Origin: Parerythrobacter_A sp963838735
Lineage (GTDB): Bacteria > Pseudomonadota > Alphaproteobacteria > Sphingomonadales > Sphingomonadaceae
Assembly: GCA_963838735.1 (NCBI GenBank)
Contig: CAWISG010000001.1
Span: 77,244 to 141,243 of the forward strand
Reading direction: 5' to 3'
DNA: 64,000 bases
Shown: piece after piece, positions 57,111-64,000 of the stretch
How the letters are laid out: each line of letters starts with the position of its first letter
Position numbering within the stretch: the stretch's first letter is position 1
Notes under the pieces: model-generated
The model's input: the letters and a program-made list of their open reading frames with translations, nothing else
Databases searched by the model: none
Told to the model about the DNA's origin: nothing
Program-made: the position numbers and the translations under genes

Positions 57111-57434
57111 ATGGTCAAGCCAGCATGGGGCACCAAGCGCACCTGTCCGAAATGTGGCACCCGCTTCTACGATCTCACCAAGGAAGATCCCGTCACCTGC
57201 ATCGAATGCGCGGAAGAATGGACACCCGAACCCGTGCTGAAGACCAAGCAGCCGATCCCGTTCGAGGACGACAAGAAGAAGAAGGACGGCGAGGCCGACG
57301 GCGATCTGGCAGATGACGATCTGGACGATGTGGACGAGGAAGAGAACCGTCCCGACTCCGATGTCGATCTTGGCGACGACAGCGACCTGGGTGTCGCGCC
57401 GACCAAGGACGACGACAAGGAAGACGACAGCTAG
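57111..57434 (+). CDS. FYDLN acid domain protein (TIGR02300)
   Basis: 107 aa. Zinc-ribbon cysteines C12, C15, C30 and C33 (TCPKC, TCIEC) enclose the family motif GTRFYDLTKEDPVTC; the remaining two thirds is a strongly acidic disordered tail (DDDLDDVDEEENRPDSDVD). The family is found in alphaproteobacteria only and has no known function. RBS AGGAA precedes ATG 57111. Confidence 0.93.
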   Translation: MVKPAWGTKRTCPKCGTRFYDLTKEDPVTCIECAEEWTPEPVLKTKQPIPFEDDKKKKDGEADGDLADDDLDDVDEEENRPDSDVDLGDDSDLGVAPTKDDDKEDDS

Positions 57435-57507
57435 AGCACGCCTTAGTGCTTGCCCATCTTAATCCTTGCAATACCGGAGGCGGGCCCGTACTGCGCGCCT
57501 CCATATC

Positions 57508-57583
57508 GGGGCCTTAGCTCAGCTGGGAGAGCGCAACACTGGCAGTGTTGAGGTCAGCGGTTCGATCCCGCTAGGCTCCACCA
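57508..57583 (+). tRNA. tRNA-Ala (anticodon GGC)
   Basis: 76 nt with encoded CCA. Acceptor GGGGCCT/AGGCTCC (one G-U), D arm GCTCAGCTGGGAGAGC, anticodon stem CAACA/TGTTG around CTGGCAG with anticodon GGC, and T arm GCGGTTCGATCCCGC. Confidence 0.95.
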
Positions 57584-57600
57584 TTTCATCGTCTTGCGGC

Positions 57601-57704
57601 CCTGAACTTGCTGCAAATGGCGCTGACGTGCGCTTCCGGTGCTCACGGCCTTATGGCCGCTGCGCGCCGGTTCTCCGTCATCACCATTTTCGCTGGCGTT
57701 CAGG
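57601..57704. repeat. Large imperfect palindrome between tRNA-Ala and ffh
   Basis: A single hairpin of about 104 nt centred at 57652. Paired blocks from the outside: CCTGAAC/GTTCAGG, AAATGG/CCATTT, TGACG/CGTCA, CCGGTGC/GCGCCGG (one G-U) and CGGCC/GGCCG around a TTAT loop. No T-run follows. The rest of 57584-57916 has no gene. Confidence 0.75.
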
Positions 57705-57916
57705 TCCACAATCCGACGAAATGGCTATACAGCCCTCGCCATTGCGGGGAGTGTGGCGACGGCCCGACCCGGGGTGGCAAGGTGCCGCCGGATTGACCGA
57801 CGCGGCGCTTCGCTCCACAATGGCATCGACAAGACGGTCCGTAGTCGGACCGCACGCTGGCCGACGGGGTTCCGTTCGCCGGCGTTTTTCGCGTTAATTT
57901 GAGGAGACGGCCTACC

Positions 57917-59356
57917 ATGTTCGATACCCTCTCCGACCGGCTCGGCAATGTGTTCGACGGTCTGCGCGGGCGCGGGGCGTTGTCGGAGGCCGACGTTCGT
58001 GCCGCCATGCGCGAAGTGCGGATCGCCCTGCTGGAAGCCGACGTCGCGCTGCCGGTGGTGCGGCGTTTTATTGATGCGGTTACCGAAAAAGCGGTTGGCA
58101 TCGATGTCCTCAAATCGGTCACGCCGGGGCAGCAGGTCGTCAAGATCGTCAGCGACGAGCTGGTCGAGATGCTCGGCGGCGACCAGACCGAAGATCTGAA
58201 CCTCGACGCCAAGCCACCGGTCGTCATCATGATGGTCGGGCTGCAGGGGTCCGGCAAGACCACCTCGACAGCGAAGATCGCCAAACTGCTGCGCGAGAAG
58301 TATGGCAAGAAGGCGCTGATGGCGTCGCTCGATGTCAATCGCCCCGCCGCACAGGAACAGCTAGCGGTGCTGGGCACACAGGTCGATGTCGCGACCCTGC
58401 CGATCGTCGATGGCCAGCAGCCAGTCGATATCGCGCGCCGCGCGCTGGAAGCGGCGCGTTTGCAGACCAGCGATGTGCTGCTGCTCGACACCGCAGGTCG
58501 CCTGCATGTCGACGAAGCCCTGATGGCCGAGATGAAGGCCGTCGCCAGCGTATCGGTACCAACCGAAGTGCTGCTGGTGGTGGACAGCCTGACAGGTCAG
58601 GATGCGGTCAATGTTGCGCAGAGCTTCACCGCCGACGTGCCACTGACCGGCGTGGTGCTGACCCGAATGGACGGCGATGCGCGCGGCGGCGCGGCGCTGT
58701 CCATGCGACACGTCACCGGCAAGCCGATCAAGTTTGCCGGCACGGGGGAAAAGCTCGATGCCATCGAGGTGTTTCATCCCAAGCGCGTGGCCGACCGCAT
58801 TCTGGGCATGGGCGATGTCGTGTCGCTGGTGGAGAAAGCCGCCGCGACCATCGACGAAGCCGATGCCGAGGCGCTGGCAAAGCGCATGGCAAAGGGTCAG
58901 TTCGACCTCAACGACCTGCGTACCCAGCTCAAGCAGATGAACCAGATGGGCGGACTCGGCATGCTGGCGGGAATGCTGCCGGGCATGAAAAAAGCCAAGG
59001 CCGCGCTGGCTGGCAGCGGTATGGACGACAAGGTGCTGGTCCATATGGACGCCATGATCGGTTCCATGACGGTTAAGGAACGCGCCAATCCGAAACTGCT
59101 GAATGCCAAGCGCAAGCGGCGTGTGGCGATGGGCAGCGGCACGCGGGTGCAGGACATCAACAAGCTGTTGAAGATGCATCAGGATATGGGCCGCGCCATG
59201 AAGCAGATAAAGAAGATGGGCGGGCTGAAGGGGCTGGGCGCGTTGTTTGGGGGTGGCGGCTTGGATGCCGCCATGCCGGGCCTTGGCAAGGCGCTTGGCG
59301 GCAGTCCGCAAGGCGGAATCCCACCGAACCTGCCCGGACTTCCCGGTAGAAAATAG
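57917..59356 (+). CDS. ffh: Signal recognition particle protein Ffh
   Basis: 479 aa. N domain, then GTPase with P-loop GLQGSGKTTSTAK (108-120), DVNRPAAQEQL, LLDTAGRLHVD, TRMDGDARGGAALS, then a methionine-rich M domain (MNQMGGLGMLAGMLPGMKKA; MHQDMGRAMKQIKKMGGLKG) that binds signal peptides and 4.5S RNA. GAGGAG precedes ATG 57917. No SRP RNA was recognised nearby. It precedes the rpsP operon by 38 nt. Confidence 0.97.
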   Translation: MFDTLSDRLGNVFDGLRGRGALSEADVRAAMREVRIALLEADVALPVVRRFIDAVTEKAVGIDVLKSVTPGQQVVKIVSDELVEMLGGDQTEDLNLDAKPPVVIMMVGLQGSGKTTSTAKIAKLLREKYGKKALMASLDVNRPAAQEQLAVLGTQVDVATLPIVDGQQPVDIARRALEAARLQTSDVLLLDTAGRLHVDEALMAEMKAVASVSVPTEVLLVVDSLTGQDAVNVAQSFTADVPLTGVVLTRMDGDARGGAALSMRHVTGKPIKFAGTGEKLDAIEVFHPKRVADRILGMGDVVSLVEKAAATIDEADAEALAKRMAKGQFDLNDLRTQLKQMNQMGGLGMLAGMLPGMKKAKAALAGSGMDDKVLVHMDAMIGSMTVKERANPKLLNAKRKRRVAMGSGTRVQDINKLLKMHQDMGRAMKQIKKMGGLKGLGALFGGGGLDAAMPGLGKALGGSPQGGIPPNLPGLPGRK

Positions 59357-59394
59357 TTTCACATCAAAGAAATACACTCGAAAGGTAATACATC

Positions 59395-60111
59395 ATGGCA
59401 ATTGCACTCAGGCTTTCCCGGGGCGGCGCGAAAAAGCGGCCCTATTATCGTATCGTCGCCGCCGATAGCCGCCGCCCGCGCGACGGCAAGTATCTGGAGC
59501 AGATCGGCACCTACAACCCGCTGCTCGCCAAGGACGACGAGAAGCGCGTCCAGCTAAACGAGGATCGCATCCGCTATTGGCTAGGCGTCGGCGCGCAGCC
59601 GAGCGACCGCGTGCTTCGGTTCCTCGACGCTGCCGGGATCAAGGAGCGTACCGCTCGCAACAATCCCAACAAGGCCAAGCCGGGCGAAAAGGCCACCGAG
59701 CGCGCCGAAGAGCGGGAAGCCAAGGGCGTAGCTGCCGCGGAAGCCGCCAAGGAAGCGGAAGAAGCCGCCAAGGTGGCAGAAGCCGAAGCCAAGGAAGCCG
59801 CGAAGAAGGAAGCCGAGGAAGCGAAGGCTGCCGAGGCCGCCGAAAAGGATGCGCCCAAGGCTGACGACGACGCGACCAACGAAAATACTGCGACCGGTTC
59901 GGTAAAGACCGAAGAAACCGCCGAAGCTGTTGCCGATGCCGTTGCCGATGTCGTGTCCGAAGAAGCGACCGCGCAGGATGCCGCCGCCATCGCCGAGGAA
60001 ATGAACGAAGGCGGTCCCGTTCCTGGCCCGACCGCAGATCAGGAAGAGATGGAAAAGCAGGCTGAGACCCCCGCAGCCGAAACGGAAAAGGCCGAAGACA
60101 AGAAGGACTGA
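59395..60111 (+). CDS. rpsP: 30S ribosomal protein S16 with long acidic/alanine-rich C-terminal extension
   Basis: 238 aa. Residues 1-82 are a normal S16 (MAIALRLSRGGAKKRPYYRI; DGKYLEQIGTYNPL; DRIRYWLGVGAQPSDRVLRFL). Residues 83-238 are an Ala/Glu/Lys/Asp-rich low-complexity tail. Extensions exist in alphaproteobacterial S16, but this one is about twice the length of the domain itself. It leads the operon rpsP-rimM-...-trmD-rplS. Confidence 0.95.
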   Translation: MAIALRLSRGGAKKRPYYRIVAADSRRPRDGKYLEQIGTYNPLLAKDDEKRVQLNEDRIRYWLGVGAQPSDRVLRFLDAAGIKERTARNNPNKAKPGEKATERAEEREAKGVAAAEAAKEAEEAAKVAEAEAKEAAKKEAEEAKAAEAAEKDAPKADDDATNENTATGSVKTEETAEAVADAVADVVSEEATAQDAAAIAEEMNEGGPVPGPTADQEEMEKQAETPAAETEKAEDKKD

Positions 60112-60117
60112 TCTTTC

Positions 60118-60609
60118 GTGACTGCGCAAAAGCCCCTCACCCTGGCCGCCGTCACCGGCGCGCACGGGGTGGCGGGCGAAGTGCGGCTGAAACTGTTCGG
60201 CGAGGGGCTGGCCGGCCTGAAAGCGCACACGCGCTTCAACGACGGCGCATTGACGCTGAAGAATGTACGCGACGATCACAAGGGTGGCGCGGTGGCGCGC
60301 TTCGCCGAAATCGCGGACCGCAATGCGGCGGAGGCGTTGCGCGGCACCACGCTGACCGTGCCGCGCGAGGCCTTGCCGCCGCTGGCCGAAGGCGAATTTT
60401 ACCACGCCGACCTGCTTGGCCTGCCTGCCGTAAGCGAAGACGGCGCGGCTATCGGCACGGTCGCCGACGTACTGAATTACGGCGCGAGCGATCTCGTCGA
60501 AATCAAGAAACCTAACGGCAAGCGTTATCTCGTTCCGCTGACCGCCAATGCCGTGCCGGACTGGAATGCGGAACGGCTGGTGGTGGCGGACGCTTTCGCG
60601 CAGGAATGA
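60118..60609 (+). CDS. rimM: Ribosome maturation factor RimM
   Basis: 163 aa. N-terminal RimM barrel (LAAVTGAHGVAGEVRLKLF) and C-terminal PRC-barrel (EFYHADLLGLPAVSEDGAAIGTVADVLNYGASDLVEI). It binds S19 and helps mature the 30S head. GTG start at 60118, 7 nt after the rpsP stop. Confidence 0.95.
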   Translation: MTAQKPLTLAAVTGAHGVAGEVRLKLFGEGLAGLKAHTRFNDGALTLKNVRDDHKGGAVARFAEIADRNAAEALRGTTLTVPREALPPLAEGEFYHADLLGLPAVSEDGAAIGTVADVLNYGASDLVEIKKPNGKRYLVPLTANAVPDWNAERLVVADAFAQE

Positions 60610-60715
60610 TTGCAAGCGCGCGGCATTAGGTTATAGGGAAGTCCGGGGTCGCAACGGTGCCGTGTATTCGGACACGCTGCACCGGAAAACTTTTCTCTGG
60701 AAGGGATTTCCCCCG

Positions 60716-61072
60716 ATGCACTACGTTGTTTCCACCGTCGCGGCCATGGCCGCAGCCACCGCGCTCGTTGCCAGTCCCGCAACCGCGCAACCCTCCGAAA
60801 CCGACCTTGCAGCCTTCCTTGTTGGCGAATGGAACGCGAAGAAGAACTGCGCCTCCGCCGATATGACAACCTATCGTGCCGATGGCTCTTTCATCACACG
60901 GCAGGGCCGGGCCCGCTACATAATTACCGGCGGGGACGGCATAACCATGATAATTGGCGGCAATCGCATCGAGGGCAAGCTCACCATCATCGACCAGAAC
61001 ACCATACGCATCCTCGTGGGCAGGGAAGGGCATATGGGGTATCGATGCCTTGGACTGGGTAAGCCTGCCTAA
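60716..61072 (+). CDS. Exported hypothetical protein
   Basis: 118 aa. Signal peptide MHYVVSTVAAMAAATALVASPATAQ, then a small domain FLVGEWNAKKNCASADMTTYRADGSFITRQG with two cysteines (KNCAS, YRCLG); the pattern (LVGEW...YRADGSF) resembles small lipocalin-like or DUF-type periplasmic proteins that end in a beta sheet. GGAAGGGA precedes ATG 60716. No certain family. It separates rimM from the vapBC pair inside the translation operon. Confidence 0.65.
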   Translation: MHYVVSTVAAMAAATALVASPATAQPSETDLAAFLVGEWNAKKNCASADMTTYRADGSFITRQGRARYIITGGDGITMIIGGNRIEGKLTIIDQNTIRILVGREGHMGYRCLGLGKPA

Positions 61073-61227
61073 CGCGAATAGGTGGCGGCGATCGCCATGC
61101 CATGTCCGCTTCCTCGTGACGGCGGAATCTGCCATGACGATCGCCGCCGCTATTCTGGCGCGCAAATCTCAGACTTTGTTCGGACCGCTCGCGTAGACAT
61201 AGCCATAACTGGTTCAGCACGCCGGAA

Positions 61228-61270
61228 TTGACCCTTGCGACGCGCGATTGTATATACACCTGTATATACA
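61228..61270 (+). promoter_or_regulatory. vapBC promoter with two palindromic operators
   Basis: -35 TTGACC (61228-61233), 17-nt spacer, -10 TATATA (61251-61256). The self-complementary decamer TGTATATACA occurs twice (61249-61258 and 61261-61270), two bases apart, the first covering the -10 box. GGAGG of the vapB RBS follows at once. This is the expected layout for autorepression by a VapB-VapC complex. Confidence 0.8.
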
Positions 61271-61280
61271 GGAGGTCGAT

Positions 61281-61550
61281 ATGGGTAGCGAACCCCTCGC
61301 TAAGGCATTCAAGTCAGGCAATTCCAAAGCTATTCGGATCCCTGCGACTCTCGACCTTAAGGTCGGGTCCCGGTGGAAGGCGCGCTACAATAATGTAGGT
61401 GAACTCGTGTTAACGCCGGTGGCCGAGAAGCCGGACCGGCTGGACATGAGCTTTGTCGGGAAAGGGTGCGGCCTGCGTCCTTTCACACGTGAAGAGCGCA
61501 TCATCCATCCACGCCCGTCCGACGTAGGACCATTCCAGCCGGATGAGTAG
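61281..61550 (+). CDS. vapB: VapB-type antitoxin (AbrB/MazE SpoVT-like N-terminus)
   Basis: 89 aa. N-terminal swapped-hairpin DNA-binding domain: AKAFKSGNSKAIRIPATLDLKVGSRW is typical for VapB. The C-terminal part (MSFVGKGCGLRPFTREERIIHPRPSD) would wrap the toxin. GGAGGT precedes ATG 61281. The gene overlaps vapC by 8 nt. An upstream in-frame start would lie within the operator and is rejected. Confidence 0.88.
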   Translation: MGSEPLAKAFKSGNSKAIRIPATLDLKVGSRWKARYNNVGELVLTPVAEKPDRLDMSFVGKGCGLRPFTREERIIHPRPSDVGPFQPDE

Positions 61551-61917
61551 GCTGCGCTACTTGCTGGATACAAATATCGTAATTTTGGCAGTTGAAAGGC
61601 TGGAAACCAATGTACTTGCACGATTAGCGCATAAAGACCCGGAAATGCTGGCTATTTCTACCGTAAGCTATGCTGAACTCCTGCGCGGTTTCGGGTCCGG
61701 CTTTCCGGAGGGATATGATATGTTTCTTTCCCAGATAGCTATCCTGCCGTTCGATGAACTCTGCGCGAAAGCCTATGCCAGCCTGCCGTTCAAACGCCAT
61801 GCCTTCGACCGACTGATCGGCGCACATGCCAAGTCCGTGGATGCCACTATGGTTACAGCAAATCTGGCGGATTTCGATGATATTCCCGGTCTGAAAATCG
61901 AAGACTGGACGCGATGA
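61543..61917 (+). CDS. vapC: VapC-type PIN-domain toxin
   Basis: 124 aa. PIN active-site acids: D9 in LLDTNI, E45 in SYAELLRG, D89 in FDRLIGAHA, and a fourth position near D110 in VTANLADF. VapC toxins are Mg-dependent RNases; well-studied ones cut initiator tRNA, other tRNAs or the 23S sarcin-ricin loop. The stop overlaps the start of trmD (ATGA). Confidence 0.9.
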   Translation: MSRLRYLLDTNIVILAVERLETNVLARLAHKDPEMLAISTVSYAELLRGFGSGFPEGYDMFLSQIAILPFDELCAKAYASLPFKRHAFDRLIGAHAKSVDATMVTANLADFDDIPGLKIEDWTR

Positions 61918-62663
61918 CCTTCGCCGCCACCATCCTCACGCTCTATCCGGAGATGTTTCCCGGACCGTTGCAGCATTCGCTGGCGGGAAAGGCGCTGGAT
62001 CGCGGGGATTGGTCCTGCGAAACGGTGAACCCGCGCGATTTTGCCACTGATAGGCACCGCAAGGTAGACGATACGCCTGCCGGGGGCGGGGCGGGAATGG
62101 TGCTTAAGGCAGATGTGCTGGCGGCTGCTGTCGATCACGCGCTTCGCTTGCATCCCGAAGCGCCCATCCTCGCCATGACGCCGCGCGGTGTGCCCATCAC
62201 GCAGGCGCGCATTCGCCAGCTTGCCGCCGGGCCGCGGGTAGCCATTCTGTGCGGTAGGTTCGAGGGGTTCGACGAGCGCCTGTTCGAAGCGCGGCCCCAG
62301 ATCGAGCAGGTCAGCGTAAGCGACATCGTGCTGTCGGGCGGGGAGCCCGCTGCGCTGATGCTGCTAGATGCTTGCATTCGACTGCTGCCCGGCGTAATGG
62401 GCGCGGCTTCCAGCGGAGCCGAGGAGTCGTTCGAGAACGGCCTCCTCGAATATCCGCAATACACCCGACCCGCATCGTGGGAAGGGCGCACGATTCCCGA
62501 AGTGCTGCGATCGGGGGATCATGCGAAGATCGCGGCATGGCGTGCGCGCCGGTCCGAAGATCATACTCGGTCACGCAGGCCGGACTTGTGGGAGCGTTAC
62601 ACCAACGCTCGGGTCCGACCTGCCTCTGGCGCGCGGCATGAAGACGAAAGTCCTGACGAATGA
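61914..62663 (+). CDS. trmD: tRNA (guanine(37)-N1)-methyltransferase TrmD
   Basis: 249 aa. SPOUT-fold methylase: ILTLYPEMFPGPL, DTPAGGGAGMVLKAD, ILCGRFEGFDERL, VSVSDIVLSGGEPAALML and the C-terminal LEYPQYTRPASWEGRTIPEVLRSGDH. It makes m1G37, preventing +1 frameshifting, and is essential. Its ATG overlaps the vapC stop, and its end overlaps rplS, so a toxin gene and an essential gene are translationally chained. Confidence 0.95.
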   Translation: MTFAATILTLYPEMFPGPLQHSLAGKALDRGDWSCETVNPRDFATDRHRKVDDTPAGGGAGMVLKADVLAAAVDHALRLHPEAPILAMTPRGVPITQARIRQLAAGPRVAILCGRFEGFDERLFEARPQIEQVSVSDIVLSGGEPAALMLLDACIRLLPGVMGAASSGAEESFENGLLEYPQYTRPASWEGRTIPEVLRSGDHAKIAAWRARRSEDHTRSRRPDLWERYTNARVRPASGARHEDESPDE

Positions 62664-63028
62664 ACCTGATACAGACGCTCGAGGCGGAAGCCATCGAGAA
62701 CCTTGGCAAAGACATTCCCGAATTCCGCGCGGGTGACACCGTGCGCGTTGGCGTAAAAGTAATCGAAGGCACGCGAGAACGTGTGCAGAACTTCGAAGGC
62801 GTATGCATCGCGCGGTCGAACCGCGGCATGGGCAGCAATTTTACCGTCCGCAAGCTGAGCTTTGGCGAAGGCGTGGAGCGTGTGTTCCCGCTCTATTCGC
62901 CGACGGTCGACAGCATCACCGTGGTGCGTCGCGGCATCGTACGCCGCGCCAAGCTCTATTACCTGCGCGGCCGTACCGGCAAGCGCGCGCGCATCGCGGA
63001 ACGCCGCGTCAACGCGCCCAAGAGCTGA
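62660..63028 (+). CDS. rplS: 50S ribosomal protein L19
   Basis: 122 aa. Conserved GDTVRVGVKVIEGTRERVQNFEGVCIARSNRGMGSNFTVRKLSFGEGVERVFPLYSP region (given in outline) and RRGIVRRAKLYYLRGRTGKRARI. ATGA overlap with trmD. It sits at the 30S-50S interface. A terminator follows at 63053-63081. Confidence 0.97.
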   Translation: MNLIQTLEAEAIENLGKDIPEFRAGDTVRVGVKVIEGTRERVQNFEGVCIARSNRGMGSNFTVRKLSFGEGVERVFPLYSPTVDSITVVRRGIVRRAKLYYLRGRTGKRARIAERRVNAPKS

Positions 63029-63052
63029 CGCTTTTCAGCCTGGCAAACACCG

Positions 63053-63081
63053 AAGGGCGGTCCTGCGGGGCCGCCCTTTTT
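63053..63081 (+). terminator. Rho-independent terminator after rplS
   Basis: 11-bp stem AAGGGCGGTCC with GGGCCGCCCTT (one G-U) around TGCG-like loop, running into five T. It ends the rpsP-to-rplS operon. Confidence 0.92.
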
Positions 63082-63152
63082 GTATCGGCGTTTTGCATTC
63101 GGGCGGGAACATCGCCAAGACTGCGCTTCATGCTGAATGGTGGAGAGAGTGG

Positions 63153-64000
63153 ATGCGTTGGATAATCGGTGTGGCTGCGTTGGCAATTGCGGCTCCGCTT
63201 GCCGCACAGGAGGCAGCGCCCGTGCCTGCTGAAGCAACCTCTTCCGGCCTGACGTTCGAGCGTGTCTTCGCTAGCCCGTCGCTCGACGGTGCGTCGCCGC
63301 GCGAGGCGAAACTGTCTCCCGATGGCCGATATCTGACTTTGCTGCGCAACCGCGACGACGACCGCGAGCGGTACGACCTGTGGGGCTATGACCGCGAGAG
63401 CAGCGAATGGACGATGCTGGTCGATAGCGAGAAGCTGGGCAGCGGGCGCGAACTGTCAGAAGATGAAAAGATGCAGCGCGAGCGCGCGCGCGTCGGCAAT
63501 CTGAAGGGTATCATATCCTATCAATGGACGGCGGACGGCAACGGCGTGCTGGTCCCGCTAGATGGCGACCTTTATCTGGCGAAGCTGGACGGTGCCGTGC
63601 AGCGCCTGACCGATACGGAGGAAAGCGAGCTCAATCCCAAGCTGAGCGAAACGGGCAAATATGCCAGCTTCGTGCGCGAGCGGCGACTGTTTGTGGGAGA
63701 GGTGGGCGCGGACGCGGTGCCAGTCACGCCGAAGGAAGGCGAGCTGATCCGCTGGGGCGAGGCCGAATTCGTCGCGCAAGAAGAAATGGGACGTCTGACC
63801 GGATACTGGTGGGCCAAGGACGACAGCCGCATCGCCGTGCAACGCACTGATGAAAGCCCCGTCGGTGTCGTCACCCGCGCGGCCATTGGCGCAACCGGCA
63901 CTAGGGTATTCGACCAGCGATATCCGGTGGCAGGCAGCGACAACGCGATTGTCGAACTGTTCATTATGGACCCCGATGGCCGCAACCGGGTGCAGGTCGA
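63153..64000 (+). CDS. Exported DPP-IV-like S9B peptidase, N-terminal part
   Basis: 282 residues visible; the gene runs off the right edge. Signal peptide MRWIIGVAALAIAAPLAAQ, then the beginning of a DPP-IV propeller: AKLSPDGRYLTLLRN, VSYQWTADGNGVLVPLDGDLYL-like (IISYQWTADGNG), GRLTGYWWAKDDSRIAVQRTDESPV, which is the segment before the double-Glu S9B region. EFVAQEEMGR holds the likely Glu pair (EE) that anchors the substrate N-terminus in DPP-IV. Serine-Asp-His lie outside. GGAGAGAG precedes ATG 63153. Confidence 0.85.
   Translation, partial: MRWIIGVAALAIAAPLAAQEAAPVPAEATSSGLTFERVFASPSLDGASPREAKLSPDGRYLTLLRNRDDDRERYDLWGYDRESSEWTMLVDSEKLGSGRELSEDEKMQRERARVGNLKGIISYQWTADGNGVLVPLDGDLYLAKLDGAVQRLTDTEESELNPKLSETGKYASFVRERRLFVGEVGADAVPVTPKEGELIRWGEAEFVAQEEMGRLTGYWWAKDDSRIAVQRTDESPVGVVTRAAIGATGTRVFDQRYPVAGSDNAIVELFIMDPDGRNRVQV

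Noticed and set aside
57584..57916. SRP RNA gene next to ffh
   Set aside because: The conserved SRP RNA apical motif (GGAA/GCAG tetraloop region) was not found; the palindrome has a different structure.

Overview
The window looks like a chromosomal segment of a Sphingomonadales alphaproteobacterium, most likely of the Erythrobacter/Altererythrobacter group. This rests on the high GC content, the CckA and CpdR cell-cycle regulators, a SapC-family protein, a GTTC-N7-GTTC SOS box in front of recA, the F0 order atpI-atpB-atpE-atpF'-atpF, an FYDLN-acid (TIGR02300) protein, and repeats of the form CCGTTCG...TGTCGAAG. No taxonomic search was possible, so the genus is an inference. Nearly everything is core genome. 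I see no prophage, integrase, insertion sequence, CRISPR array or rRNA.

Layout. 0-10 kb: an exported S9 peptidase cut by the left edge, an aspartoacylase-like hydrolase, smpB, a DUF2062 membrane protein coupled to the hybrid kinase gene cckA, and two consecutive exported DUF4139 proteins. 9.6-19.6 kb: recA with its SOS box, alaS, a CPA2-type antiporter, a GNAT-nitrilase fusion, icd, an NAD(P)-binding protein and tRNA-Val. 19.6-31.9 kb: cpdR, N-formylglutamate amidohydrolase, sapC, an FAD oxidase, a DEAD-box helicase, an outer-membrane MipA-like protein, a UvrD helicase, a GFA protein, rsmD, an RluB-like pseudouridine synthase and a DUF2383 protein. 31.9-42.8 kb: a Rieske oxygenase, an AmpG-like permease, and minus-strand biosynthetic genes read as purB, lapA-pyrF and trpF-trpB-trpA-accD-folC, with palindromic repeats on both sides of trpB. 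43-50.6 kb: radC, the ydbH-ynbE-ydbL envelope lipid-transport set and the F0 genes. 50.6-57 kb: a quinone oxidoreductase, gloB and the aroA-CBU_0592-cmk-rpsA cluster. 57-64 kb: an FYDLN protein, tRNA-Ala, a large palindrome, ffh, and the rpsP-rimM-trmD-rplS translation operon, interrupted by a small exported protein and a vapBC toxin-antitoxin pair; then a DPP-IV-like peptidase cut by the right edge.

Two things stand out. First, at least seven otherwise normal genes (S9 peptidase, DUF4139, alaS, antiporter, rluB, lapA, ydbH) are broken by single-base indels, almost all insertions and mostly in short homopolymers. Because alaS is essential, sequencing or assembly error is the leading explanation; each of these is annotated as one gene with its probable correction. 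Second, there are several non-coding structures worth following: vapBC with a doubled palindromic operator wired to trmD, a 65-nt copy of ydbH coding sequence between purB and radC, a roughly 104-nt palindrome after tRNA-Ala, and a 15-mer shared by the leaders of trpA and rpsA.
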